This document shows positions 26,681 through 33,979 of a stretch of DNA of 43,250 nucleotides, piece by piece. The notes under the pieces are model-generated. The model was not told where the DNA came from and did not search any database. It saw only the letters and a list, made by a program, of their open reading frames with translations. Each line of letters opens with the position of its first letter. Positions within the stretch are counted from its first letter, which is position 1. A program made the translations under genes and the position numbers. This DNA comes from an uncultured Methanomethylovorans sp. (GTDB taxonomy: Archaea > Halobacteriota > Methanosarcinia > Methanosarcinales > Methanosarcinaceae). Location: assembly GCA_937968035.1 (NCBI GenBank), contig CALBTS010000619.1, forward strand, positions 1 to 43,250, written 5' to 3'.

Positions 26681-27051
26681 TGTACAGCAGAAAACTTCTG
26701 GAAGAATTCACTGATCCTAAGAACGTAGGCGTCATCGAAGATGCAGATGGAGTGGGTCAGCTGGGAAATCCTGCAGATGGTGATGTCATAACCATCTACA
26801 TTAAGGTAAAGGATGGTGTACTGGCGGATGTTAAGTTCAAGACCTTCGGTTGTGCAGCGGCTATCGCTACTTCAAGTATGGTGACGCAAATGGCAAAAGG
26901 CAGGACCCTAGAAGAGGCCAGGCGTATAACAAAGGAAGAAGTGGCCGAGGCGTTGGGTGGTCTTCCCCCAGGCAAGATGGATTGTTCGAACTTTGCGCCG
27001 GATACTTTAAGGATGGCCATTGAAGATTATCAGAATAAACATAAGATCTGA
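26680..27051 (+). CDS. iscU: Fe-S scaffold IscU/NifU-N type with Asp at the first ligand position
   Basis: 123 aa. The fold is clear from LGNPADGD (28-35), TFGCAAAIATSS (55-66) and GKMDCSNFAPD. IscU normally has three Cys ligands plus a conserved Asp. Here C58 and C102 are present and D35 is kept, but position 33, normally Cys in NPxCGD, is Asp. The usual His before the third Cys (HCS) is also Asp (D101). Codons are unambiguous (GCA GAT GGT GAT), so this is not a frame problem. The protein should still bind IscS, but cluster chemistry may differ: Asp-ligated cluster, ligand borrowed from IscS, or a non-assembly role. It is translated in tandem with iscS. Confidence 0.9.
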   Translation: MYSRKLLEEFTDPKNVGVIEDADGVGQLGNPADGDVITIYIKVKDGVLADVKFKTFGCAAAIATSSMVTQMAKGRTLEEARRITKEEVAEALGGLPPGKMDCSNFAPDTLRMAIEDYQNKHKI

Positions 27052-27068
27052 TAGTGGAGGTACATCTT

Positions 27069-27431
27069 TTGAAAACGACGTGTGAGATCATGGTGCAGAA
27101 AGTCCTTCCGGCTATACGTGCAGAGATCGCACGGGTTTTGTTCTCTGAACACAGATGTACCCAGCAGGAGATCGCTGATATCCTCTGTCTTTCAAGGGCT
27201 GCCGTTTCACAGTACATGAGCGAGAAAAGAGGAGCTGAAGTTGATTTCCCAGAAGAGGTCCGTGCAGAGGTGAGGAAGTTCTCTGCCAGGTTGATTAAGG
27301 GCATGGACCAAAAGGACCAGGTAGAAGGTATGTGCAATATCTGCAGGTTCGTGCAGCACTCCGGCTGGTTCGATAAGAACATACCTGAAGCAGGATCATG
27401 CATCCTATGTGGGGATAAAGAGCAAAGTTGA
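27069..27431 (+). CDS. HTH transcriptional regulator with C-terminal four-Cys motif
   Basis: 120 aa from the TTG at 27069, with GGAGG (27056-27060) 8 bases upstream. The helix-turn-helix lies in CTQQEIADILCLSRAAVSQYMS (about 30-50), like XRE-type archaeal regulators of the COG2522 kind. The C-terminal part has C89-x2-C92-x18-C111-x2-C114 (MCNICRF, SCILCGD), suited to binding an Fe-S cluster or Zn. Because it sits between iscU and nreA in one operon, a plausible job is to sense Fe-S status and control the operon, as IscR does in bacteria. IscR itself is an unrelated Rrf2 protein. The metal bound and the DNA target are not shown by the sequence. Confidence 0.78.
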   Translation: MKTTCEIMVQKVLPAIRAEIARVLFSEHRCTQQEIADILCLSRAAVSQYMSEKRGAEVDFPEEVRAEVRKFSARLIKGMDQKDQVEGMCNICRFVQHSGWFDKNIPEAGSCILCGDKEQS

Positions 27432-28651
27432 GCCATAATCAATGTGTACAATGCAAGGGAAGAGGATTCTGTGGACGTCCTGTATGCCCCATTCTTGAAA
27501 AGTTCAAGTCCATAGAGTCATCTGTAATAACCAGTAAAGGAGCAACTTCCATATTTGGAGCCTCTCCTCCGGCAGTTTTCATTGGCAGGCATGATTATCC
27601 TTCAGTGATGTCGGGTCCCATGGTCCCTCCTGGTATGGGTGGAGATGAGTCTTCCATAATTGAAGACCCAAAACAACTGCTCAGTATGGGCATTGGAGAT
27701 ATCATTGCAGCACGTTCCAGGCTTGTGCGGGCAGGTGCACGCATGCACGTTAAGGATGCCGCAGATCCCAAAGACCCTTTACTCCTGAAATCTCAGGAAC
27801 TGGCCCTTTCTATAACGCCTGTAGATACTGAAGCTTGGTTCAACAAGCCTCTGTCTAACAGATTGAAGTTCGATAGCGTAATGACCCCTATGGGACCTTC
27901 AGGCGATCTAAAGGATCTGGATATCACTGAGAACCCGCATGTTCCAAAGAAGGTCGATTATCTGGTATATGATGACGATGCCCTGGCAAAGGATGCTGTT
28001 TCAGAGCTTATCTCCTCGAATATCTCTCAGGACCACATCACCCGTCTTCTTTCCATTGGACTGCTCGGAAAAGAGCGCAAGCTGGTACCCACCAGATGGT
28101 CCATAACAGCAGTGGACGACATGCTGGGCAAGGATCTGTTGCATAGTGTCCGGGATCATCCTCAGATAAGCGATATTATGCTCTTTAGCGGAGGAGCTTT
28201 CGGTAACCATTTCGAAATACTCTTGATCCCCCGAGTATTTTCCTATGAACTAATAGAGATATGGATGCCCAGGGCTGTATGGTCGGGTGACTCCACATGG
28301 ATAGGTGCCGACGGTGAGGGCATGGACGGCAAAAAAGGATATTCCAGTCTTGCAGGTGGTTATTATGCGGCACGCCTTGGGGCCCTTGAGTACCTCAACG
28401 GTATCAGTAGACAGGCGACGGTGTTCATGGTAAGGGAGATCACACCCGATTACTGGGCACCTCTGGGTGTATGGGTTGTAAGGGAAGCTGCGCGCAACGC
28501 TTTGCAGAATCCTCCGCAGAGGTTCGAGAGCATAGGTGCAGCTTTGGCGGATATGTCCTCAAGGCTTCAAACTCCCATTGAGGCATGGGGGCCAAAAGCA
28601 AGTCTTATCAGAGAGTTGAAGTGCCAGAGGACTCTTGATTCTTTCTTCTAG
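27428..28651 (+). CDS. nreA: Nre-family DNA repair protein
   Basis: 407 aa from TTG 27428, which overlaps the regulator's stop (TTGA). The N-terminus has a zinc-finger-like C6-x2-C9-x5-C15-x4-C20. The body has the family's conserved ASPPAVFIGRHDYPSV and GPMVPP segments and a GDSTWIGADGEGMDG region. The C-terminus is QRTLDSFF (400-407), a textbook PCNA-interacting PIP box, as known for haloarchaeal NreA. NreA is implicated in repair of DNA damage, but its biochemical activity is unresolved. Linkage to iscS-iscU is notable, since the Cys finger could bind a cluster. Confidence 0.92.
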   Translation: MSHNQCVQCKGRGFCGRPVCPILEKFKSIESSVITSKGATSIFGASPPAVFIGRHDYPSVMSGPMVPPGMGGDESSIIEDPKQLLSMGIGDIIAARSRLVRAGARMHVKDAADPKDPLLLKSQELALSITPVDTEAWFNKPLSNRLKFDSVMTPMGPSGDLKDLDITENPHVPKKVDYLVYDDDALAKDAVSELISSNISQDHITRLLSIGLLGKERKLVPTRWSITAVDDMLGKDLLHSVRDHPQISDIMLFSGGAFGNHFEILLIPRVFSYELIEIWMPRAVWSGDSTWIGADGEGMDGKKGYSSLAGGYYAARLGALEYLNGISRQATVFMVREITPDYWAPLGVWVVREAARNALQNPPQRFESIGAALADMSSRLQTPIEAWGPKASLIRELKCQRTLDSFF

Positions 28652-28745
28652 GTCTATATGGCTATATAGTGATATATAGAATATTGTACCTACATTTATC
28701 TATATCTTCCTAAATTGTCCACGTAGTTATAGGAGGATAATGGAA
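28652..28745 (+). promoter_or_regulatory. AT-rich promoter region of the phosphate transporter
   Basis: CTATAT-GGCT-ATATAG type inverted repeat at about 28654-28669, followed by GATATATAGAATATT. It ends with AGGAGG (28731-28736). Any of the TATA-like stretches could serve as promoter; phosphate control cannot be read from the sequence. Confidence 0.35.
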
Positions 28746-29783
28746 ATGGATATTTTTAATCCCTATGTGATAGCTCTCGTTGCTGCGGGATTATATATGG
28801 CCTGGAACATAGGGGCAAATGACCTTGCCAATGCCATGGGAACTTCAGTTGGCAGTGGTGCCCTTTCCCTTAAGCAGGTTATCCTGATCGCGGCGGTATT
28901 CGAGTTCTTAGGTGCTGTTTTCTTTGGGAAGCGTGTCACTTCGACCCTTGCCAAAGGTATTGTGCCTGTGGAACAGATCAGGATGATAGATCCACATCTT
29001 GTGGTCATCGGTATGCTTGCAGCGATCCTGGCTGCAGGTTTCTGGATCACGCTTGCTACTTTTTATAATCTTCCTGTTTCCACCACTCATTCGATAGTTG
29101 GTTCTGTTCTTGGTTTTGGATTGGTATCGGCCTATCATGGGATCATATCTTACAGTGAGATACATTGGTCAGTTCTGGTCAAGATCGTGGCAAGCTGGCT
29201 GGTTTCCCCTTTGCTGGGTGCTCTTGTAGCATATATTCTATTCATGCTGGTGTCTCGTTTTATCCTCCAAAAAACTGACAAACCTTTTGCAGTTGAAAAG
29301 AAGTTCGTATATCTTCAGACCATGACCGCATGTTATATGGCATTTGCTCACGGTTCCAATGATGTTGCAAATGCAATAGGTCCTTTGTATGCAGGACTTA
29401 ATGTGCTGGGTATGAATGGTGTGCAGATACCCACGTGGATCATGGTGATCGGCGGGTTCGGGATGGTGCTTGGGCTTGCTACATGGGGTTATAAAGTGAT
29501 ACAGACCATTGGTAACAAGATAACTGAACTTACTCCCACAAGGGGTTTCTGTGCAGAGTTTGCCACTGCGTCTGTTGTGGTGCTGCACAGTTATAGTTCC
29601 CTGCCTATCTCAACCACTCATACACTTGTCGGATCTGTGATAGGTGTCGGTCTTGCAGGCGGTCTTGCAGCGGTTGATTTAAGTGTGATAGGAAAGATAG
29701 CAGTATCCTGGATAATCACGGTGCCTGTGGCAGCGTTAACTTCAGCTCTGATATTCACAGGACTAATGGGGATAGGAATTTGA
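28746..29783 (+). CDS. PiT-family inorganic phosphate transporter
   Basis: 345 aa from ATG 28746 (AGGAGG 9 bases upstream; the ATG at 28740 is only 3 bases from the site). About ten hydrophobic helices. The two family signatures are NIGANDLANAMGTSVGSGALS in the first half and HGSNDVANAIGPLYAG in the second, the PD001131-type duplicated GANDVANA motif, and STTHSIVGSVLG / STTHTLVGSVIG repeat as well. It symports metal-phosphate with H+ or Na+. It overlaps the DUF47 gene by four bases, a common pair in archaea and bacteria. Confidence 0.94.
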   Translation: MDIFNPYVIALVAAGLYMAWNIGANDLANAMGTSVGSGALSLKQVILIAAVFEFLGAVFFGKRVTSTLAKGIVPVEQIRMIDPHLVVIGMLAAILAAGFWITLATFYNLPVSTTHSIVGSVLGFGLVSAYHGIISYSEIHWSVLVKIVASWLVSPLLGALVAYILFMLVSRFILQKTDKPFAVEKKFVYLQTMTACYMAFAHGSNDVANAIGPLYAGLNVLGMNGVQIPTWIMVIGGFGMVLGLATWGYKVIQTIGNKITELTPTRGFCAEFATASVVVLHSYSSLPISTTHTLVGSVIGVGLAGGLAAVDLSVIGKIAVSWIITVPVAALTSALIFTGLMGIGI

Positions 29784-30472
29784 CGAAAAGGGAATACATA
29801 CGCTCTGTGCTAAGCGTCTTTGCAAAATCTCCTTTCAGGCCTTTGCACATGCATGCCACTAAAGGAGGAGATGCTGTCCGAAAGTTAAGCGAGGAACTTT
29901 CTGCTTATTTTGAATGTGACACGACCACTGTGCTACGCCTAAATAATGAGATCGATATCCTTGAGCATGAGGCAGATGTGATAAAACAGACCATACGGGC
30001 GGAACTTACATCTACGATCATGCTGCCGGTCCATGCTGATGATCTCCTCAATTTCCTCAAACCGCAGGATTCGATCTCTGATGAGTGTCAGGATGCAGCT
30101 TACTGGCTAACACTGCGAAATTGTCAGGTACCAAAAGAACTCGAGGAGGGTTTCCGTGAACTGATGTCCAGGACCCTGGCAACAGTGGAGATGTATGAAC
30201 TTCTTGTTGACACACTAAGCGAGCTTCTTGAGTCTTCTTTTGGGAAGAAGGATGTACACGAAACCCTGGAGCTTGTTACCAGGGTAGAAGAAATGGAACA
30301 CCAGGTGGACATTATCGAAAAACAAGTTATGAAACAGATATTCGAGAAGGAAGAATTGCTTGGTGGCGGAGGTGTTTATTTCTTCCTGGAACTTTCCAAG
30401 AACATAGGTCGCATTGCTGACCGTACCGAGAGTGCTGCAGACAGGTTGCGGACCATGGTATTAAGGAGATGA
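29780..30472 (+). CDS. DUF47 family PhoU-like protein, PiT partner
   Basis: 230 aa, all-helical, soluble, starting with TTG 29780 that overlaps the transporter's stop (TTGA). The PhoU/DUF47 pattern is visible: HMHATKGGDAVRKLSEEL, EIDILEHEADVIKQTI (E-x3-D metal site) and the repeat VEEMEHQVDIIEKQV in the second half, ending with RIADRTESAADRLRTM. Such proteins bind metal clusters through E/D motifs and regulate the adjacent PiT transporter. Its last 12 bases overlap the convergent FAD oxidoreductase gene. Confidence 0.88.
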   Translation: MTKREYIRSVLSVFAKSPFRPLHMHATKGGDAVRKLSEELSAYFECDTTTVLRLNNEIDILEHEADVIKQTIRAELTSTIMLPVHADDLLNFLKPQDSISDECQDAAYWLTLRNCQVPKELEEGFRELMSRTLATVEMYELLVDTLSELLESSFGKKDVHETLELVTRVEEMEHQVDIIEKQVMKQIFEKEELLGGGGVYFFLELSKNIGRIADRTESAADRLRTMVLRR

Positions 30473-31936
30473 GTTCCGGCCTCCTCTCCTGTGCAGGTTA
30501 CCATCTATGTTCAGTACACGCAGCATCTCTATAACAGAATATGCAGCACGGGTGATGCCCATACTGCGCCTGTCTGTGTCTGTTCCCGCAACGTACAGAT
30601 TCTTTATGGGCGTCCTGATGTCCGCAAAGTTCCCATCAATGGTAACAGCAGCTTTTTCAGGGACAATGATCTGTTCATGCTTCATTTCTACATGTTCCTC
30701 GATGCCGGGAACGGCGTTGTATATTGTTTCATAGGCCTTTTTGATCTCAGAGCTGTCATCCTTTTCCGGGTCTATTACAAAAGTAAAACCTACCAGTTGT
30801 TTTCCTTCAGGCGCAAGGGATGAGTCATAGTTGCTGATGGGCATTGCCCAGTAGGCCTTGTCCCTGAACCAGATCTCAGAACCTATGTAATTAAAAGCTT
30901 CCATTGTAGTGTCCAGCCCAAGCCAGATAGTAAGACTTTTTGTTTGTACGATGCCTTCTAGTTCTTTGACATAGGAGGAAGGCAGATCTTCTACAAGACA
31001 TGGCAGATCCTTTGCAAAACCTGTGTGTATTACCATGTCAGCAAGGTATGTGTCGTCTGCCACCACGCCTTTTACTACTCCCTCCTCTGTCAGGATCTTA
31101 TGCACAGGATTCTCCACCATGATCTCTACTGACTTGGGCAGGGAATATAGTATGGCATTAAGGAGTGATTTGAGGCCTTTACGCGGATATCCCTGGGAAT
31201 AGCTTACCTTGTTAGTGGCAAGCCTGCCCAGGGTTGTAAGGGGACTTGATACCTTGTTCAGCCGGGTTTGCAGTGAAGTATGCAGGTTCAATGGGATCAG
31301 GTTCTGCAGTACTTTTTCTTCCTGACCGTTCCTTTCTTCTGTTTTCAGGATCTCATCCAACTGTTCTGGTGTTACACTGTCCCGCACGAATGCACTCCCT
31401 TCAAGTACCCTCTGTGCTGATGTATGTTTCATGTCCTTGCCTGTAAGGAAATAAGATATCGTATTGGCAAAGTCGTAAGTATCCTGTGAGAGGTTCTTGG
31501 GAAGGAATTCACATACGGATTGTTTGGACAGGTCCATTCCGAAAGTCCTATATGTAAGGGCTTTGGTGACAGCCTGGCTGAGTACCAGCCTGTCCATCTT
31601 GGGCAATACGTCGAAAGTCACGAATTCCTTGATATTGGAAGGTACTTTCACAAGACGTTTGTCCGTGCGGATGAAATAGTTTCCGTAGTCCTCGAATACG
31701 GGCAGGTAGTCGAAGTAGCTCTCCATGAGCCTTTTCAGCGGACCTTCGATGAGGTGTGTGATGGCATGTGCCCCGGTGTCCACCTGGAACCCATCCACTA
31801 CATAACTATTACAGTTGCCTCCCACATGTTTGCTTTTTTCCAGTATCAGGACTTTTTTTCCATGCTTTGCAAGTACCAAAGCCGAAAGTAATCCTGTAAC
31901 GCCTGCGCCGACAACTATTACATCGTATTTCCCCAT
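30461..31936 (-). CDS. FAD-dependent oxidoreductase, phytoene desaturase-like
   Basis: 491 aa. The N-terminal VIVVGAGVTGLLSALVLAKHGKKVLILEKS is the FAD-binding GxGxxG fold (G10, G12, G15), then HVGGNCNSYVVDGFQVDTGAHAI, the CrtI/amine-oxidase-like GG..S..GF..D.G motif. The C-terminal NLYVAGTDTDRRSMGITRAAYSV is the second FAD contact. It belongs with NAD(P)/FAD proteins of the carotenoid desaturase/isomerase and prenyl-reductase superfamily. Methanogens lack obvious carotenoids, so an isoprenoid-lipid or quinone-like substrate is possible but unproven. The gene lies 21 bases downstream of purC on the same strand. Its end overlaps the DUF47 gene by 12 bases. Confidence 0.8.
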   Translation of the reverse strand: MGKYDVIVVGAGVTGLLSALVLAKHGKKVLILEKSKHVGGNCNSYVVDGFQVDTGAHAITHLIEGPLKRLMESYFDYLPVFEDYGNYFIRTDKRLVKVPSNIKEFVTFDVLPKMDRLVLSQAVTKALTYRTFGMDLSKQSVCEFLPKNLSQDTYDFANTISYFLTGKDMKHTSAQRVLEGSAFVRDSVTPEQLDEILKTEERNGQEEKVLQNLIPLNLHTSLQTRLNKVSSPLTTLGRLATNKVSYSQGYPRKGLKSLLNAILYSLPKSVEIMVENPVHKILTEEGVVKGVVADDTYLADMVIHTGFAKDLPCLVEDLPSSYVKELEGIVQTKSLTIWLGLDTTMEAFNYIGSEIWFRDKAYWAMPISNYDSSLAPEGKQLVGFTFVIDPEKDDSSEIKKAYETIYNAVPGIEEHVEMKHEQIIVPEKAAVTIDGNFADIRTPIKNLYVAGTDTDRRSMGITRAAYSVIEMLRVLNIDGNLHRRGGRNSSP

Positions 31937-31957
31937 GATAGCAACCCCTTTGATGGC

Positions 31958-32671
31958 TTACTGGAATATCTCAGGGATTATACGTTTTGCTACCTCTTCA
32001 TATGCTTTTGTCAGATCTCCTTTGTCAAAGCGGAAGATATCCTTGTCCATGGACCTTCCTGTTTCCTTGTCCCAGAAGCGGCATGTATCACATGATATCT
32101 CATCGGCTACCAGGATCTGTCCATCTTTCCTTCCGAACTCCAGTTTGAAGTCTGGCAGGGCTATGCCGCGTTCATCAAGGTATTCGATGAGGATATCGTT
32201 GACCTTGAGGGCAAGCTGTCTTATTGTGGCTATTTCTTCGTATGTGGCGACACCCAGAGCTACGGCAATGTCTTCGTTGAGCATGGGGTCGCCGTATTCA
32301 TCACTCTTGTAGTCCATGGCGATGACAGGTTTCTTGAAAACCGTGCCTTCCTTTATGGGGTATCTGCGTGTGATGGAGCCTGCAGCGATGTTGCGGGGTA
32401 TGACCTCTATTTTGATGATGTCCACAGCTTCCACAAGCATCTCAGTGTCTGAAAGCATCTTTATATAGTGGGTCTTGATACCCTTGCTTTCCAGCAGCTC
32501 GAAGAGCTTTTTTGATATCTGGGCATTGTAATATCCTTTCTTTGAAGCTTCGCTCTTTTTCTTTCCATCAAAAGCGGTAAGGCTGTCCCTGAACTCGGAT
32601 ATGTACTTCGAAGGGTCCTCGGTCCTGTATATCGTCTTTGCTTTTCCTGAGTATAATTGTTCGCCTTTCAT
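31958..32671 (-). CDS. purC: SAICAR synthetase PurC
   Basis: 237 aa from ATG 32671 (GAGGT 6 bases upstream; the preceding ATG at 32674 is closer to the site). It joins aspartate to CAIR in purine synthesis, giving SAICAR. The N-terminus [14 protein letters not shown] is the family ATP-loop with conserved Gly-Lys-Ala-Lys, followed by [31 protein letters not shown] (substrate site) and [25 protein letters not shown]. It is probably co-transcribed with the downstream FAD oxidoreductase gene, with a 21-base gap. It is divergent from nikR. Confidence 0.96.
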   Translation of the reverse strand: MKGEQLYSGKAKTIYRTEDPSKYISEFRDSLTAFDGKKKSEASKKGYYNAQISKKLFELLESKGIKTHYIKMLSDTEMLVEAVDIIKIEVIPRNIAAGSITRRYPIKEGTVFKKPVIAMDYKSDEYGDPMLNEDIAVALGVATYEEIATIRQLALKVNDILIEYLDERGIALPDFKLEFGRKDGQILVADEISCDTCRFWDKETGRSMDKDIFRFDKGDLTKAYEEVAKRIIPEIFQ

Positions 32672-32727
32672 CATGTACCTCTATGGCAATGTTCTTTTAT
32701 TATATTTTCCCATATAAGTACTATTTA

Positions 32728-32750
32728 TCTTAATAAACCTATCATTAAGA
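32728..32750. promoter_or_regulatory. Inverted repeat between purC and nikR
   Basis: TCTTAAT (32728-32734) and ATTAAGA (32744-32750), perfect arms 9 bases apart, in the divergent region 32672-32816. The element is AT-only in the arms apart from one base pair, so it may be an operator or just promoter DNA. It does not match the GTATGA-N16-TCATAC site known for E. coli NikR. Confidence 0.35.
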
Positions 32751-32816
32751 CATACAAAATGTTATTAGCCTTTACTTTCATTAGTAGATCTACGTATCTT
32801 ATTTATGGGTGATCCA

Positions 32817-33239
32817 ATGGAACAAGAATTAATGAGAATTGGTGTTTCTCTGCCCGAGAACCTTCTTACGAAATTTGACGGCATTATCGAACAAAGAGGA
32901 TATTCATCACGTTCAGAGGGTATACGGGATGCCATCAGAAGCTACATCACGCATTACGAATGGATGAGCGATGTGAAAGGCAGGCGTGTTGCTACCATCA
33001 CTCTGATCTATGACCATACCAAGCGCGGATTGACCAGCTCCCTCACTGAGATACAGCATGACCATTCTTCTCTGATCAAGACCTCTATACATATCCACCT
33101 GGACCATGACAACTGCCTGGAAGTAATTATCCTGGATGGAGAGGGTCAGGAGGTAAAGACAATAGCTGAGAAGCTGATGGCGCTTAAGGGTGTGAAGTAT
33201 GTGAAGCTTAATACTGCACAGCCTACGGAAAGTCACTGA
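32817..33239 (+). CDS. nikR: Nickel-responsive regulator NikR
   Basis: 140 aa from ATG 32817 (GGTGA just upstream); an ATG at 32805 would add four residues. The N-terminal ribbon-helix-helix ([36 protein letters not shown] region) binds DNA. The C-terminal ACT-like domain carries the square-planar Ni site: H81, H92, H94 and C100, with the same 11-2-6 spacing as E. coli H76, H87, H89 and C95. It should repress nickel uptake when Ni is plentiful; methanogens need Ni for F430, hydrogenase and CODH. No nickel transporter is adjacent. Its last 7 bases overlap the convergent ArsR-type gene. Confidence 0.94.
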   Translation: MEQELMRIGVSLPENLLTKFDGIIEQRGYSSRSEGIRDAIRSYITHYEWMSDVKGRRVATITLIYDHTKRGLTSSLTEIQHDHSSLIKTSIHIHLDHDNCLEVIILDGEGQEVKTIAEKLMALKGVKYVKLNTAQPTESH

Positions 33240-33586
33240 TCGAACGTTCTTTCGATAGCTTTGAGCAGGGACATTCCCAGGTCCGTGAGACAATATATCT
33301 GATAGTTCTTGTTCCTCGTGGATTCCACGAGCCCTGCTCCTTTGAGCAGTTTCAGGTGGTATGATAATGCAGAGTGTTTATAGTCTGTTATTTCCACAAG
33401 CACGCATACGCATAGCTCCTGCACCTCCAGAGCTTTGAGGATGTGTATCCTTACGGGGTCTGAGAGCACCTTGAACAGTTCCACCATACCTGTCACATTT
33501 TCCTGCATAGCATCATGGACCTTCCGCATGACCATATCAGGCAAAATATAAGGTTCAGGCTCCAGCAGTCTTTCTTTTCCGCTCAT
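33233..33586 (-). CDS. ArsR/SmtB-family metal-sensing repressor
   Basis: 117 aa from ATG 33586 (a GTG two codons upstream is possible). The winged-helix is seen in [70 protein letters not shown] sequence, with the recognition helix at [11 protein letters not shown]. The E-L-C59-V-C61 pair is the classic metal- or arsenite-binding alpha3 motif. Such repressors release DNA when soft metal ions or As(III) bind. The target is not obvious: nothing follows it on the same strand except convergent nikR, and upstream lies an unexplained RNA-like region. Metal identity cannot be told from two Cys alone. Confidence 0.85.
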   Translation of the reverse strand: MSGKERLLEPEPYILPDMVMRKVHDAMQENVTGMVELFKVLSDPVRIHILKALEVQELCVCVLVEITDYKHSALSYHLKLLKGAGLVESTRNKNYQIYCLTDLGMSLLKAIERTFDQ

Positions 33587-33692
33587 TAACACTGGATGAT
33601 GTCCTGATATGTTAATAATCTTTTTACCTTATTATTGGTGTAAGAATATTGTTAGTTCTGTTTGCTATGGAACGATTTAGAAACATTCAAAT

Positions 33693-33731
33693 ATGTTCGG
33701 GCGATTGTTTAAACCAAGGAGTCGGGTGTGA
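33693..33731 (+). CDS. Possible mini-ORF 1 (12 codons)
   Basis: ATG at 33693 encodes MFGRLFKPRSRV and stops at 33729-33731, where GTGA overlaps the start of the second mini-ORF. No ribosome binding site precedes it, so it could only be leaderless. Short and basic; reported mainly because of its coupling to the next mini-ORF. Confidence 0.2.
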   Translation: MFGRLFKPRSRV

Positions 33732-33880
33732 AGCCACCACCAACACCCTGCTGCGAAGACATCATATAATTGTGCATAACCAACCAACCAACAAAAGATG
33801 TCCTGGATAATACAGGGATCCAAGTGCTTCACATACTCCTTAAAAACAGAACAGGAATATTAATACATCTTACTTTTTTA
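33716..33880 (+). ncRNA. Candidate structured RNA or leader in the arsR-ATPase gap
   Basis: In the 33587-33979 gap, AAGGAGT (33716-33722) pairs exactly with ACTCCTT (33835-33841), and GTGAAGC (33728-33734) pairs exactly with GCTTCAC (33826-33832). Together they form a 14-bp closing helix with a 5/2 internal loop. Inside, GACATC (33758-33763) pairs with GATGTC (33797-33802), leaving a loop with four CCAA units (33779-33793), and CCTG...CAGG forms another short stem. T6 at 33874-33879 would end a plus-strand transcript. No Rfam-type family is recognised by eye. The nested helices favour a real RNA; transcription is not shown. Confidence 0.45.
33728..33769 (+). CDS. Possible 13-codon peptide with sequestered ribosome binding site
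   Basis: GTG at 33728 follows AAGGAG (33716-33721) at the ideal 6-base spacing and encodes MKPPPTPCCEDII before TAA (33767-33769). Three consecutive prolines can slow ribosomes, and the CC pair could bind metal. The AAGGAG is exactly complementary to CTCCTT at 33836-33841, so folding would hide it. This is the arrangement of a regulated leader peptide, but no plus-strand gene follows within the window's next 6 kb. I do not recognise the peptide. Confidence 0.3.
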   Translation: MKPPPTPCCEDII

Positions 33881-33979
33881 ATATCAACAGGTACTCTGTG
33901 AGAAAGATACACTATTCAGAACAGCAATGAATGAGAAAGTAAAAAAATGCATGCTGTCTGTGAAGACCTATGCATTATT

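Noticed and set aside
26760..26790. Frameshift or base error hiding the IscU cysteine
   Set aside because: The frame is open and in register on both sides, and GAT needs two changes to become TGC or one to become TAT rather than a Cys codon except through TGT (two changes).
32672..32816. Classical NikR operator in front of nikR
   Set aside because: No GTATGA-N16-TCATAC-like pair; only an AT-rich inverted repeat is present.
33779..33793. Tandem CCAA repeat as a microsatellite or phase-variation tract
   Set aside because: Only about four short units in non-coding DNA and not inside a reading frame or promoter spacer.
33716..33841. Reading the structured element as a tRNA, riboswitch of known class or RNase P fragment
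   Set aside because: No cloverleaf, T-loop or known conserved core; partial likeness of GGGTGTGAAGC to cobalamin riboswitch text is too short to count.
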